From the NCBI RefSeq assembly GCF_902150035.1, contig NZ_LR597504.1, positions 1-64,000 of the forward strand: DNA of 64,000 bases. The letters run 5' to 3'. The notes under the pieces were generated by a model that saw only the letters and a program-made list of their open reading frames with translations, had not been told where the DNA came from and did not search any database. Made by a program: the position numbers and the translations under genes. How positions within the stretch are numbered: the first letter of the stretch is position 1; each line of letters opens with the position of its first letter. Below are positions 8,998 to 17,127 of this stretch, in pieces. The DNA is from Enorma burkinafasonensis. Its GTDB lineage: Bacteria; Actinomycetota; Coriobacteriia; Coriobacteriales; Coriobacteriaceae.

Positions 8998-9026
8998 GGA
9001 AAACCCCTTTGTTCGAAAAGGCCGGC

Positions 9027-9950
9027 CTAGGCGGGCTGGCGGTCCATGCAGGCCGTCCAGAGTTCCTGGCGCTCGTCGTCGGAGATCGTGGCGATGGCGT
9101 CGTTGATGCGCTCGAGGATCTCCGGCTGGCCCAGGGCGATCGCGGCGTTATCGGGCATGGGCGTGCCCTCGAAGCGGTCGGTCATGTCGAGCTGCACGAA
9201 GTTGGGGTACATCTCGAGGAGCTTGGGCACACTGAGCTCGGAATAGGTGATGGCGTCGCACGAGCCGCTCGCAAGGTTCTCCACGACGAGCGGGATCGTG
9301 TCCGCCGGCGTCATGTGCACGCAGCCGGGGATCTGCTCGATCACGTCGTCGTACATGGTCGACACCTGCCCCAGGATGTAGGCGCCCTTAAGGTCGGCGA
9401 ACGTGGTCGCGCCCACGTAGGGCGAGTCGTCGCGCACGATGAGGGCGACGTCGTCATCGAGGTAGGAATCGGAGAAGTCGGCCGACTTGGCGCGCTCCTC
9501 GGTGACCGACATGCCCGCGCAGACGATGTCGATCTGACCGTTGTTCAAGGCGTCGATAAGGCCCGAGAAATCAAGCTTGACCGCCACGGGCTCCATGTCG
9601 AGCGCCTCGGCGATGACCTTGGCGACCTGGACGTCGTAGCCGTCGGCGTAGGCGCCCGAGACGTTCTCGATGGGGATGGTGAACTCGCTCGGCTCGGCGG
9701 TCTGCCAGTTGAACGGCGCGTATGCCGCCTCCATGCCGACACGGAGCGTGACGCCGTCGCCGAGCACGCCCGAAGATGCGCCGCCCGTGGCTTCCGGGGC
9801 CATGCCCACGCGCGCGTCGGGCGCCGCGGGGCCGCAACCGGGAAGTACGGCCATGCCTCCCATCCCTACGATGAAGCCCGAGAGCTTCAGCAATCTGCGC
9901 CGTGTGTATAGCGCAGGTCCGTCCTGCGAATCACGTGAGGTGGTTCCCAT
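9027..9950 (-). CDS. Amino-acid ABC transporter substrate-binding lipoprotein
   Basis: A 307-residue extracellular binding protein of the SBP_bac_3 family. The N-terminus has a twin-arginine-like RRRLLK, a hydrophobic stretch and the lipobox LPGC at roughly residues 35-38, so it is probably lipid-anchored. The mature part reads LRVGMEAAYAPFNW, VAKVIAEALDMEPV, IDIVCAGMSVTEERAKSADFS, all standard for the family. The frame is open further upstream, but the ATG at 9950 is preceded by AGGAAGGAAC and starts just before the signal peptide. It leads the importer operon. Confidence 0.92.
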   Translation of the reverse strand: MGTTSRDSQDGPALYTRRRLLKLSGFIVGMGGMAVLPGCGPAAPDARVGMAPEATGGASSGVLGDGVTLRVGMEAAYAPFNWQTAEPSEFTIPIENVSGAYADGYDVQVAKVIAEALDMEPVAVKLDFSGLIDALNNGQIDIVCAGMSVTEERAKSADFSDSYLDDDVALIVRDDSPYVGATTFADLKGAYILGQVSTMYDDVIEQIPGCVHMTPADTIPLVVENLASGSCDAITYSELSVPKLLEMYPNFVQLDMTDRFEGTPMPDNAAIALGQPEILERINDAIATISDDERQELWTACMDRQPA

Positions 9951-10312
9951 GGCTGTTCCTTCCTGTTGTTCAAACCCCTTCCGTACGCGCAACCGGAGGG
10001 GACCCATTCCCCTCCCCCTTGCAACCTAATGCGAGAAAGTTCCGCGTACATGCGGCATCATACACCGGACGTGCATACCATCTCAGGAGATTTACCGATT
10101 TGATACATTTTGGCCTTAACTAATCCTGATTATTTTTCCGGTCGATTCATCTATCGGTATATTCGGCCGACCCTGCGGGTTTACCGCACGGCCCTCCCGA
10201 CACCGTTCCGTGAATCATTTGCAACCTAATGGTTCGGTACCTTGACACTGAGATCCACCGTAGTAATCTGCTTACGTTCACGAATCGCAACCGTATAGGG
10301 AAGGAGGGCTCC
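9951..10312. promoter_or_regulatory. Divergent control region between the importer and the marR-exporter operon
   Basis: A 362-base gap, notably AT-rich around 10087-10170, between divergent operons. The 13-base sequence TTGCAACCTAATG occurs twice in direct orientation, at 10019-10031 and 10219-10231. The second copy extends into the dyad AACC-TAAT-GGTT (10223-10234), just before TTGACA at 10242-10247, a good -35 for marR; the -10 is poor (TAATCT at 10264-10269). MarR proteins commonly bind short dyads overlapping their own promoter, so this is a candidate operator. No gene is evident in the gap. Confidence 0.45.
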
Positions 10313-10810
10313 ATGAGCATGCACGGGGACGACGACCCTTCGCACAGGCAGGGTCATGACGAGACGCCGGATGCGGGCGCGCCCGAGGTCGACGAGAGCG
10401 ACCTGCTGGCGCGGCGCCTGATCGCGGGCCTCGGGTTCTGCGGGCACTACCTGCATTTCCATGGAGGCGGGCGCTCGGGCAAGGCGCCCATCATCTGCCT
10501 CATCGCCAAGCACGGCGGCGAGATGTCCCAGCAGGAGCTCGGCTCGTACTTCGAGCTCAAGCCGGGGTCGCTGTCGGAGGTGCTCGCCAAGATCGAGACC
10601 TCGGGCCTCATCGAGCGCACGCGCAACCCCGAGGACCGCAGGCAGCTCACCATCCGCCTCACCGAGAAGGGCCTCGAGGAGGCCGCACGCGACCAGGAGG
10701 GCCGCGACCGCTTCCGCCGGGAGGCGTTCGACAACCTCACCATCGAGGAGCGCGAGCAGCTCGCCGGCATCCTCGATAAGATCCGCAACCGTTGGGAGGA
10801 ACTTGCATGA
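10313..10810 (+). CDS. MarR-family transcriptional regulator
   Basis: A 165-residue winged-helix repressor or sensor. The central part reads ICLIAKHGGEMSQQELGSYFELKPGSLSEVLAKIETSGLIERTRNPEDRRQLTIRLTEKG, in which MSQQELG-PGSLSEVLAKIE is the recognition helix-turn-helix and NPEDRRQ is the family wing. The ATG at 10313 follows a perfect AAGGAGG five bases upstream. The stop overlaps the start of the next gene (ATGA), so it is cotranslated with an ABC exporter pair, the usual MarR-ABC-ABC arrangement in which the regulator responds to a toxic compound and controls its export. The inducer is unknown. Confidence 0.9.
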   Translation: MSMHGDDDPSHRQGHDETPDAGAPEVDESDLLARRLIAGLGFCGHYLHFHGGGRSGKAPIICLIAKHGGEMSQQELGSYFELKPGSLSEVLAKIETSGLIERTRNPEDRRQLTIRLTEKGLEEAARDQEGRDRFRREAFDNLTIEEREQLAGILDKIRNRWEELA

Positions 10811-12609
10811 TCAAAACGCTCATGGCGAGCATCCGTGAGTACCGCAAGGCCGCCATCGCGACGCCCATCATCGTGTTGGGCGAGGTCGTCATGGAGGTCG
10901 CGATCCCGTTCGTGACCGCACGGCTCATCAACACGATCCAGGCCGGGGCGACGCTCGGCGAGCTCATGCCCTACGCCGGCGTGCTCGTGTGCATGGCGCT
11001 CGCGTCGCTGGCCTTCGGCATCGGCGCCGGTATCACCTGTAGCCAGGCCAGCTGCGGCTTCGCGAAGAACCTGCGTCACGACGTCTTCGCCGCGGTGCAG
11101 CGCTTCAGCTTCGCCAACATCGACCAGTTCTCGAGCTCCTCGCTCGTGACGCGCCTCACCACGGACGTCACGAACGTGCAGCTCGCCTACATGATGATCA
11201 TCCGCACCGCCGTGCGCTGCCCGATGCTGCTCATCTGCGGCATCATCATGGCGTTCATCATGGCAGGCCCCCTGGCCGTCGTGTTCGTGATCATCGTGCC
11301 CCTGCTCGGCTTCGGCCTCTTCAAGGTCGTGCGCACCGTGCACCCCATCTTCCGTGCCGTGTTCCGCAAGTACGATGCCCTGAACGAGTCCATCGAGGAG
11401 AACGTCACCGGCATGCGCGACGTGAAGAGCTACGTGCGCCAGGAGTACGAGAAGCAGAAGTTCGGCCGCGCGGCGCAGGACGTGTGCGCCGACTTCACCC
11501 GTGCCGAGAAGATCCTCGCCCTCAACAACCCCATGATGAACTTCTCCGTGAACACGGTGTTCGTCGTGGTCATCCAGTTCGGCAGCTACCTCATCATCAC
11601 GAGCCGCGGCACCCTCATGAACGTCGGCCAGATGAGCGCCCTCACCACCTACGGCTTCATGATCCTCATGGCCCTCATGATGGTGTCGATGGTCTTCGCC
11701 ATGATCACCATGGCGCAGGAGTCGGCCGAGCGCATCGTCGAGGTCATCGAGACCGAGCCCACCATCAAGAACCCGGAGCACCCGGTCACCTACATGAAGG
11801 ACGGCTCGATCGACTTCGACAACGTGACGTTCAAGTACTCCGAGAAGGCCGAGCACCGCGCGCTCGCCGAGATCGACCTGCACATCGCAAGCGGCGAGAC
11901 CCTCGGCATCATGGGCGGCACCGGTTCGGCCAAGACCTCGCTCGTGAACCTCATCAGCCGCCTGTACGACGTGACGGAGGGCTCCCTCAAGGTCGGCGGC
12001 GTGGACGTGCGCGACTACGACCTCGAGTACCTGCGCAACAACGTCGCCGTGGTGCTGCAGAAGAACGTGCTGTTCTCGGGCACCATCAAGGAGAACCTGC
12101 GCTGGGGCAAGGAGGACGCCACCGACGACGAGATCAAGGAGGTCTGCGAGCTCGCGCAGGCCGATGAGTTCGTCCAGGGCTTCCCCAAGAAGTACGACAC
12201 CTACATCGAGCAGGGCGGCACGAACGTCTCCGGTGGCCAGAAGCAGCGCCTGTGCATCGCCCGCGCGCTGCTCAAGCACCCGAAGGTCCTCATCCTCGAC
12301 GACTCGACGAGCGCCGTCGACACCAAGACCGACGCGCTCATCCGCGAGGGTCTGGCACAGTACCTGCCCGAGACCACCAAGATCATCATCGCGCAGCGCA
12401 CGAGCTCCGTGGAGCACGCCGACCGCATCCTCGTGCTCGACAACGGCCACATCGCCGGGCTCGGCACGCACGATGAGCTCATGAAGACCTGCGACATCTA
12501 CCGCGACACCTACGAGAGCCAGAACCGCATGAGCGAGGAGGCCGCTCCCGCAGAGGCCCCCGCGCAAGATGCCGCAACCCAGGAAGGAGGTGTCGCCGAT
12601 GTCCGCTAA
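10807..12609 (+). CDS. Heterodimeric ABC exporter, subunit with degenerate ATP site
   Basis: A 600-residue half-transporter: six membrane helices (about residues 1-310) and an ATPase domain. The Walker A reads GGTGSAKT with Ala375 where Gly is usual, and the residue after the Walker B Asp is Asp499 instead of the catalytic Glu (LILDDSTS). The signature is VSGGQKQR. Heterodimeric exporters such as BmrCD and TM287/288 typically have one such degenerate site, so this is not evidence of a broken gene. It starts at the ATGA overlap with marR, with GGGAGGAAC before it, and overlaps the partner gene by 11 bases. Confidence 0.92.
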   Translation: MIKTLMASIREYRKAAIATPIIVLGEVVMEVAIPFVTARLINTIQAGATLGELMPYAGVLVCMALASLAFGIGAGITCSQASCGFAKNLRHDVFAAVQRFSFANIDQFSSSSLVTRLTTDVTNVQLAYMMIIRTAVRCPMLLICGIIMAFIMAGPLAVVFVIIVPLLGFGLFKVVRTVHPIFRAVFRKYDALNESIEENVTGMRDVKSYVRQEYEKQKFGRAAQDVCADFTRAEKILALNNPMMNFSVNTVFVVVIQFGSYLIITSRGTLMNVGQMSALTTYGFMILMALMMVSMVFAMITMAQESAERIVEVIETEPTIKNPEHPVTYMKDGSIDFDNVTFKYSEKAEHRALAEIDLHIASGETLGIMGGTGSAKTSLVNLISRLYDVTEGSLKVGGVDVRDYDLEYLRNNVAVVLQKNVLFSGTIKENLRWGKEDATDDEIKEVCELAQADEFVQGFPKKYDTYIEQGGTNVSGGQKQRLCIARALLKHPKVLILDDSTSAVDTKTDALIREGLAQYLPETTKIIIAQRTSSVEHADRILVLDNGHIAGLGTHDELMKTCDIYRDTYESQNRMSEEAAPAEAPAQDAATQEGGVADVR

Positions 12610-14566
12610 TAACGCACGCGAACAGTACGAGGCCAACCGCCAGAACGTCGCCGGGCGCAGCAAGCAGCCGGCCAGGCGCACGGGCGCCCGCGGCAAGACG
12701 CTCATCCGCCTGCTGCGCACCCTGTTCTCGTTCTATCCCAAGCTCCTGCCGCTCGTCTTCTGCTGCCTGGTGGTCAACTCCATCCTCTCGGCCCTGCCCG
12801 CGACCTTCATGCAGCGGGCCCTCGAGATCGTGACCGCCACGTGGGAGTCGGGTGACTGGGCGAGCGCCGCCGGTCCCATCCACGGCATCGTGATCACCCT
12901 CATCTGCATCTACGCCGTGTCGCTCACGCTCAGCTTCACGTGGAACCGCGTCATGGCCGTCGTCACGCAGGGCTCGCTCGAGAAGTTCCGCGAGGAGGTC
13001 TTCGACCACATGCAGGACCTGCCCATCCGCTTCTTCGACACGCGCCAGCGCGGCGACATCATGAGCCACTACACCAACGACATCGACGCGCTGCGCCAGA
13101 TGATCGGCCAGTCGCTGCCCAACATCACGCTCACGATCGTGACCTGCATCTCCGTGATCTGCGTCATGCTGTACTACAGCGTGTGGATGTGCATCATCAT
13201 CGTGGCGGGCGTGCTGTTCATGTCGTATGTGACCAAGCAGCTCGGCGGCCGCTCCGCGAAGAACTTCGTGGCGCAGCAGCGCGAGATCGGCATCGTCGAG
13301 GGCCATGTCGAGGAGATCATGAACGGCCAGCGCGTCGTGAAGGTCTTCTGCCACGAGGACGCGGCGCAGGAGGACTTCGACGTGCGCAACGAGGCGCTCT
13401 TCCAGGCGGCCCGCGCGGCGAACATGTACTCCAACACGCTCGGCCCCATCCTCATGAACCTCGGCAACCTCATGTACGTGGTGGTCGCGGTCGTGGGCGG
13501 CGTGTTCATCGAGCTCGGCGTGCCCAACCTCTCGGTCTCCGGCCTCGCGTTCTCCATCGCGGTCACGGTGCCGTTCCTCAACATGACCAAGCAGTTCGCG
13601 GGCCAGATCGGCCAGATCTCGCAGCAGATCAACGCCGTGATCATGGGCCTCGCCGGCGCCGAGCGCATCTTCGAGCTCCTGGACGAGGAGCCCGAGACCG
13701 ACGAGGGCTACGTGACGCTCGTCAACACCAAGATCGAGAACGGCGAGCTCGTCGAGGTCCCCGTGAGCCAGCACACCGGCCGCTGGGCCTGGAAGCACCC
13801 GCACCACGACGGCACGGTCGAGCTCGTGCCGCTCAAGGGCGACGTGCGCCTGAACCACGTCGACTTCGGCTACGAGCCCGGGCACACGGTGCTCCACGAC
13901 GTGAGCGTGTGGGCCGAGCCCGGCCAGAAGATCGCCTTCGTGGGCGCCACCGGCGCGGGCAAGACGACGATCACGAACCTCATCAACCGCTTCTACGACA
14001 TCGCCGACGGCAAGATCCGCTACGACGGCATCAACATCAACAAGATCAAGAAGGACGACCTGCGCCGCTCGCTCGGCATGGTGCTCCAGGACGTGAACCT
14101 GTTCACCGGCACCGTCATGGACAACATCCGCTACGGCCGGCTCGACGCCACGGACGAGGAGTGTATCGCCGCCGCGAAGCTCGCCGGAGCGCACGGCTTC
14201 ATCGAGCGCCTGCCCGAGGGCTACCAGACGATGCTCACCGACAACGGCTCTAACCTCAGCCAGGGCCAGCGCCAGCTGCTCTCGATCTCGCGCGCCGCGG
14301 TGGCCGACCCGCCGGTCATGATCCTCGACGAGGCGACCTCGTCGATCGACACGCGCACCGAGGCGATCGTGCAGAAGGGCATGGACGCGCTCATGAACGG
14401 GCGCACCACGTTCGTCATCGCGCACCGTCTCTCCACCGTGCGCAACTCCGACGCGATCATCGTGCTCGACCACGGCCGCATCATCGAGCGCGGCAGCCAC
14501 GACGAGCTCATCGCCAAGCGCGGCGTGTACTACCAGCTCTACACCGGCGCCTTCGAGTTGGAGTAG
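12599..14566 (+). CDS. Heterodimeric ABC exporter, catalytic subunit
   Basis: A 655-residue half-transporter and partner of the preceding gene. It has an N-terminal cytoplasmic stretch of about 45 residues, six membrane helices, then an ATPase domain with Walker A GATGAGKTT, signature LSQGQRQ and a complete Walker B MILDEATSSID with Glu578. Between the membrane and ATPase domains lies an insert of about 35 residues (near 380-415) rich in acidic and aromatic residues. The ATG at 12599 lies inside the end of the previous gene and follows AGGAAGGAGG, which supports coupling. Likely drug or peptide export. Confidence 0.92.
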   Translation: MSANNAREQYEANRQNVAGRSKQPARRTGARGKTLIRLLRTLFSFYPKLLPLVFCCLVVNSILSALPATFMQRALEIVTATWESGDWASAAGPIHGIVITLICIYAVSLTLSFTWNRVMAVVTQGSLEKFREEVFDHMQDLPIRFFDTRQRGDIMSHYTNDIDALRQMIGQSLPNITLTIVTCISVICVMLYYSVWMCIIIVAGVLFMSYVTKQLGGRSAKNFVAQQREIGIVEGHVEEIMNGQRVVKVFCHEDAAQEDFDVRNEALFQAARAANMYSNTLGPILMNLGNLMYVVVAVVGGVFIELGVPNLSVSGLAFSIAVTVPFLNMTKQFAGQIGQISQQINAVIMGLAGAERIFELLDEEPETDEGYVTLVNTKIENGELVEVPVSQHTGRWAWKHPHHDGTVELVPLKGDVRLNHVDFGYEPGHTVLHDVSVWAEPGQKIAFVGATGAGKTTITNLINRFYDIADGKIRYDGININKIKKDDLRRSLGMVLQDVNLFTGTVMDNIRYGRLDATDEECIAAAKLAGAHGFIERLPEGYQTMLTDNGSNLSQGQRQLLSISRAAVADPPVMILDEATSSIDTRTEAIVQKGMDALMNGRTTFVIAHRLSTVRNSDAIIVLDHGRIIERGSHDELIAKRGVYYQLYTGAFELE

Positions 14567-14604
14567 CCGAGCGCAAGCTACGGCACCCGCATAGGTCCGG
14601 ACGC

Positions 14605-14642
14605 CAGGGGCTCGCATGCCAGCCATGCGGGCCCCTGTTCTT
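14605..14642 (+). terminator. Rho-independent terminator of the marR-ABC operon
   Basis: Arms CAGGGGCTCGCATG (14605-14618) and CATGCGGGCCCCTG (14624-14637) pair with one mismatch around a five-base loop and are followed by TTCTTA. It lies about 40 bases after the exporter stop. Confidence 0.8.
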
Positions 14643-14744
14643 ATGTCGGGCGCGCCTTCGACGGCGCCTCGTCACGCGCCCTCGCCGTGCCGACACCTCC
14701 TCGTCACGTGCGCTCGTCGCACCGACACGGCCTGCCGTGCGCAC

Positions 14745-15722
14745 CTAGCCGGCCAGCGGGACGCCCGCCTGGGTGAGCAGCTTGAACAGGTATTCGGGGT
14801 CCTCCGCCTCGGCATACGAGAAGCGCACCACCGTAGCTCCCGTCAGGTTGAGGTGCGCCTCGCGGCGTCGCTCGCGAGTAAGGCGCCGCACCGCCTCGTC
14901 GACGCCCGCCGCGAAACCATCCCGGTACTTCACGAAGCCGTCGAGCTCCCCGATGATTATGCGACCGTCGGGGAGCAGCCAGAACATATCGACCCGCGCC
15001 GAGACGTTGGGGTTCATGGGGTCTGTGACCTCGACTTGAAGCTCGGGGATCATGAGGCCGAGGTCGATGATCGTAGCCCGCGCGACCGACTCGCCCCCGT
15101 TCTCCGCCCTGCCGTCGCAGTAGCGGAGCACCCTGCGCGCGGTCGAGATCCCGATCCTGCCCTTTCCGTAGACGGCGACATAGGCCTCGAGCTGCGCGCG
15201 GGATACGAGCCGCCAATGAAGCGCCGAGTCCACGATGGCGAGACCGTACCTGAACGGCGCCTGGCACATGCAGTCGAGCAGGGTCCTCAGCAGCGAGGTC
15301 ACGCGCAGATCCTGCACGGCAACCGGTACGTCCTCCTCCACGAGATGGAATTGCACCAGTCCACGGTGCTCTCCGCGCCACTGGTTTCGTCGCGCCGCGA
15401 CGTGGACCTCGTTGAGCAGCGCGTATGAAACCTGAAGTCCATAGACGAGCGCTGCCGAATATGAGCAGAACACGTAGTGGGGGTGCATGGTTCCAAGCGT
15501 TCGGATGGCAGCAAGGGAGCGCTCGCGCGGGGACAGCTCGCTGTGGCGGGCGGCCTGCATGTACAGTCCCCTGCACGGCGAGACCATCAGCCCCTTGGCT
15601 ACCCTCCGCTCCATCGCGTACAGGTCCGCCCTTGATGCGGCGACGATGAAGAGCCCTTTCTCCTCGGCCTCGCGGGCCATCTGCTCGACGCGCGCGTCGG
15701 CGGATCCGACTATGAGCCCCAT
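14745..15722 (-). CDS. AbiEi-like protein with a nuclease-like C-terminal domain
   Basis: A 325-residue protein. The N-terminal 60 residues look like the winged-helix AbiEi antitoxin domain (ADLYAMERRVAKGLMVSPCRGLYM). The C-terminus (about 210-320) fits a Vsr/DUF559-type PD-(D/E)xK fold, with Glu212 in GGESVARA, Asp245 in ARVDMFW, and GELDGFVKY with Glu259, Asp261 and Lys265. The frame is open from a TTG at 15737, but the ATG at 15722 has GGGGAGGA before it. No AbiEii nucleotidyltransferase partner adjoins it. Such fusions recur in actinobacteria without a known function; a defence role or a domesticated regulator are both possible. Confidence 0.72.
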   Translation of the reverse strand: MGLIVGSADARVEQMAREAEEKGLFIVAASRADLYAMERRVAKGLMVSPCRGLYMQAARHSELSPRERSLAAIRTLGTMHPHYVFCSYSAALVYGLQVSYALLNEVHVAARRNQWRGEHRGLVQFHLVEEDVPVAVQDLRVTSLLRTLLDCMCQAPFRYGLAIVDSALHWRLVSRAQLEAYVAVYGKGRIGISTARRVLRYCDGRAENGGESVARATIIDLGLMIPELQVEVTDPMNPNVSARVDMFWLLPDGRIIIGELDGFVKYRDGFAAGVDEAVRRLTRERRREAHLNLTGATVVRFSYAEAEDPEYLFKLLTQAGVPLAG

Positions 15723-15977
15723 TGCCGTCCTCCCCAAACGAACGAGACGCTCCGTAGGGGAACCCTAACCGAACCAGGCCTTACATGTCTCAAACGAGCA
15801 TCTTTCCGAAAGGTAACAGGCGGGGCCAGAGGGCCGCACGCGAAACGGCAATCGGTAGACGGCGCATGATCGGGCTTCAGCGGAGCGCGCTGGGGCGCCC
15901 GGGACGTCTGAATATATAAATATAAAAAAGAGAATTGGATCGCCCGTCGGCTGCCTCCGCGCCCTGCGCCGGCGGCA

Positions 15978-16090
15978 TTTCAATCCTGTGTATGAAAAAG
16001 AAATCCTGTTGGTGCTATATGCACATCGACCGTGACGATTGATGTGGATATAGCTCCAACAGGATCGATTCGCCATACAGAGGATTGAAA
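15978..16090. repeat. Intergenic imperfect palindrome of 113 bp
   Basis: TTTCAATCCT at 15978-15987 is the exact reverse complement of 16081-16090, and pairing continues inward: CCTGTTGG-GCTATAT-CACATC on the left (about 16005-16027) against GATGTG-ATATAGC-CCAACAGG on the right (about 16041-16063). The element is less GC-rich than the genes around it, has no transposase and fills the part of the 438-base gap nearest the HAD gene. The rest of the gap (15723-15977) holds an AT-rich tract near 15907-15935 and nothing else that I can identify. The sequence is unrelated to the palindrome at 5832-5942. Confidence 0.75.
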
Positions 16091-16160
16091 ACGCCCGGCA
16101 AACGAGGGGCCTGCCGGTGAACGAACCCAAGGGGCCGCTCGGGCGGCTGCGGCGTGGCGC

Positions 16161-16991
16161 CTAGATCAGCGCGAAGTGCCTGAGGGCATCCACCACGCCA
16201 TCGTGCTCGACGCGGCCGGTCACATAGGAGGCCGCCTCCTTCACGGGGTCGAGCGCATTGCCCATCGCGACGAAGGTATCGACCGCGGCGGCCATGGGCA
16301 GGTCGTTGCCCGAGTCCCCGAACGCGAAGGCACAGGAAGGGGCCGCGTCGTAGTGCTCGAGGATGCCGCGCACGCCGAACCCCTTGTCGACGCCGCAGCG
16401 GGTCATCTCGAACGCGCCGCCGCCCAAATCGAACAAGTCGAAATGGGCATCGAGCTCGTCGCGCACAGGGGCGAGCTTCGCAAGCTCGCGCTCGGGGATA
16501 CAGATCTTGTTGAAGCGCATGTCGCTCACGCGCGCCATGCCCTCGGCGTCCGTGGCGCGCGGCGCGGGGTAGATCGACTCGACGGTGCCGCCCGGGACGG
16601 TGAACATGACGCTGTTGCGCGTGCCCTCGAACATCGCGTTGGAAGCGCATGATGCGATCAGCTCGATGGTGCGGGCAAGCAGGTCGGCGGGGATGACCTC
16701 GTCGCGGACGACCTCACCCTCGAGGTAGAGGCAGGCGCCACCCGAGGCGATGATGCCCGTGGGCTCGAGCTCGCGCAGCGGCTCGGACACCATGCAGAGC
16801 GGGCGGCCGGTGCTGATGAACGTATGGTGCCCCTGCGCCTTGAGGGTGCGGAACGCCTCGTAGACCGCATCGGTCGGCCGCGCCTTGGCGACCGTCTCCT
16901 CCACCTCGACATCGGGGCGGTGCCAGATGAGGGTCCCGTCGATATCGAAGAAGAGATATGCCTGGCCGCCCGCGACGTCGTGGCTCTCCAT
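16161..16991 (-). CDS. HAD-superfamily phosphatase, Cof type
   Basis: A 276-residue member of the Cof/IIB subfamily. Motif I is FFDIDGTL, with the nucleophile and acid Asp residues; motif II is ISTGRP; motif III is the Lys in VDKGFGV; and motif IV is FGDSGNDLPM. The C2-type cap lies between motifs II and III. Such enzymes hydrolyse sugar phosphates, nucleotides or flavin and pyridoxal phosphates; the substrate cannot be read from sequence. The ATG at 16991 has AGGTGA before it; a second ATG at 17009 is an alternative. It diverges from rlmKL, about 136 bases away. Confidence 0.88.
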   Translation of the reverse strand: MESHDVAGGQAYLFFDIDGTLIWHRPDVEVEETVAKARPTDAVYEAFRTLKAQGHHTFISTGRPLCMVSEPLRELEPTGIIASGGACLYLEGEVVRDEVIPADLLARTIELIASCASNAMFEGTRNSVMFTVPGGTVESIYPAPRATDAEGMARVSDMRFNKICIPERELAKLAPVRDELDAHFDLFDLGGGAFEMTRCGVDKGFGVRGILEHYDAAPSCAFAFGDSGNDLPMAAAVDTFVAMGNALDPVKEAASYVTGRVEHDGVVDALRHFALI

Positions 16992-17127
16992 CGATTCACC
17001 TGCACGCATGCTGCTCACGAAAACCTGCCTTCCAAAACGCGAACGCCCAGTATTATGCCACGAGCCGCGCCCGTTTCCGACGCAGGGAGCCCCACGTATA
17101 ATGGTGCGAACGCGGAGGAGGCCGCGA

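Noticed and set aside
10019-10231. The 13-base direct repeat as a target-site duplication flanking an insertion
   Set aside because: The segment between the copies has no matching inverted ends and no transposase; operator half-sites are more plausible.
10807-12609. Altered Walker A and Walker B taken as a sign of a pseudogene
   Set aside because: Such changes confined to one subunit are normal in heterodimeric exporters, and the frame is complete.
10447-14626. Long minus-strand frames opposite the ABC exporter genes
   Set aside because: They mirror the codon structure of the exporter genes and show no motifs or ribosome sites.
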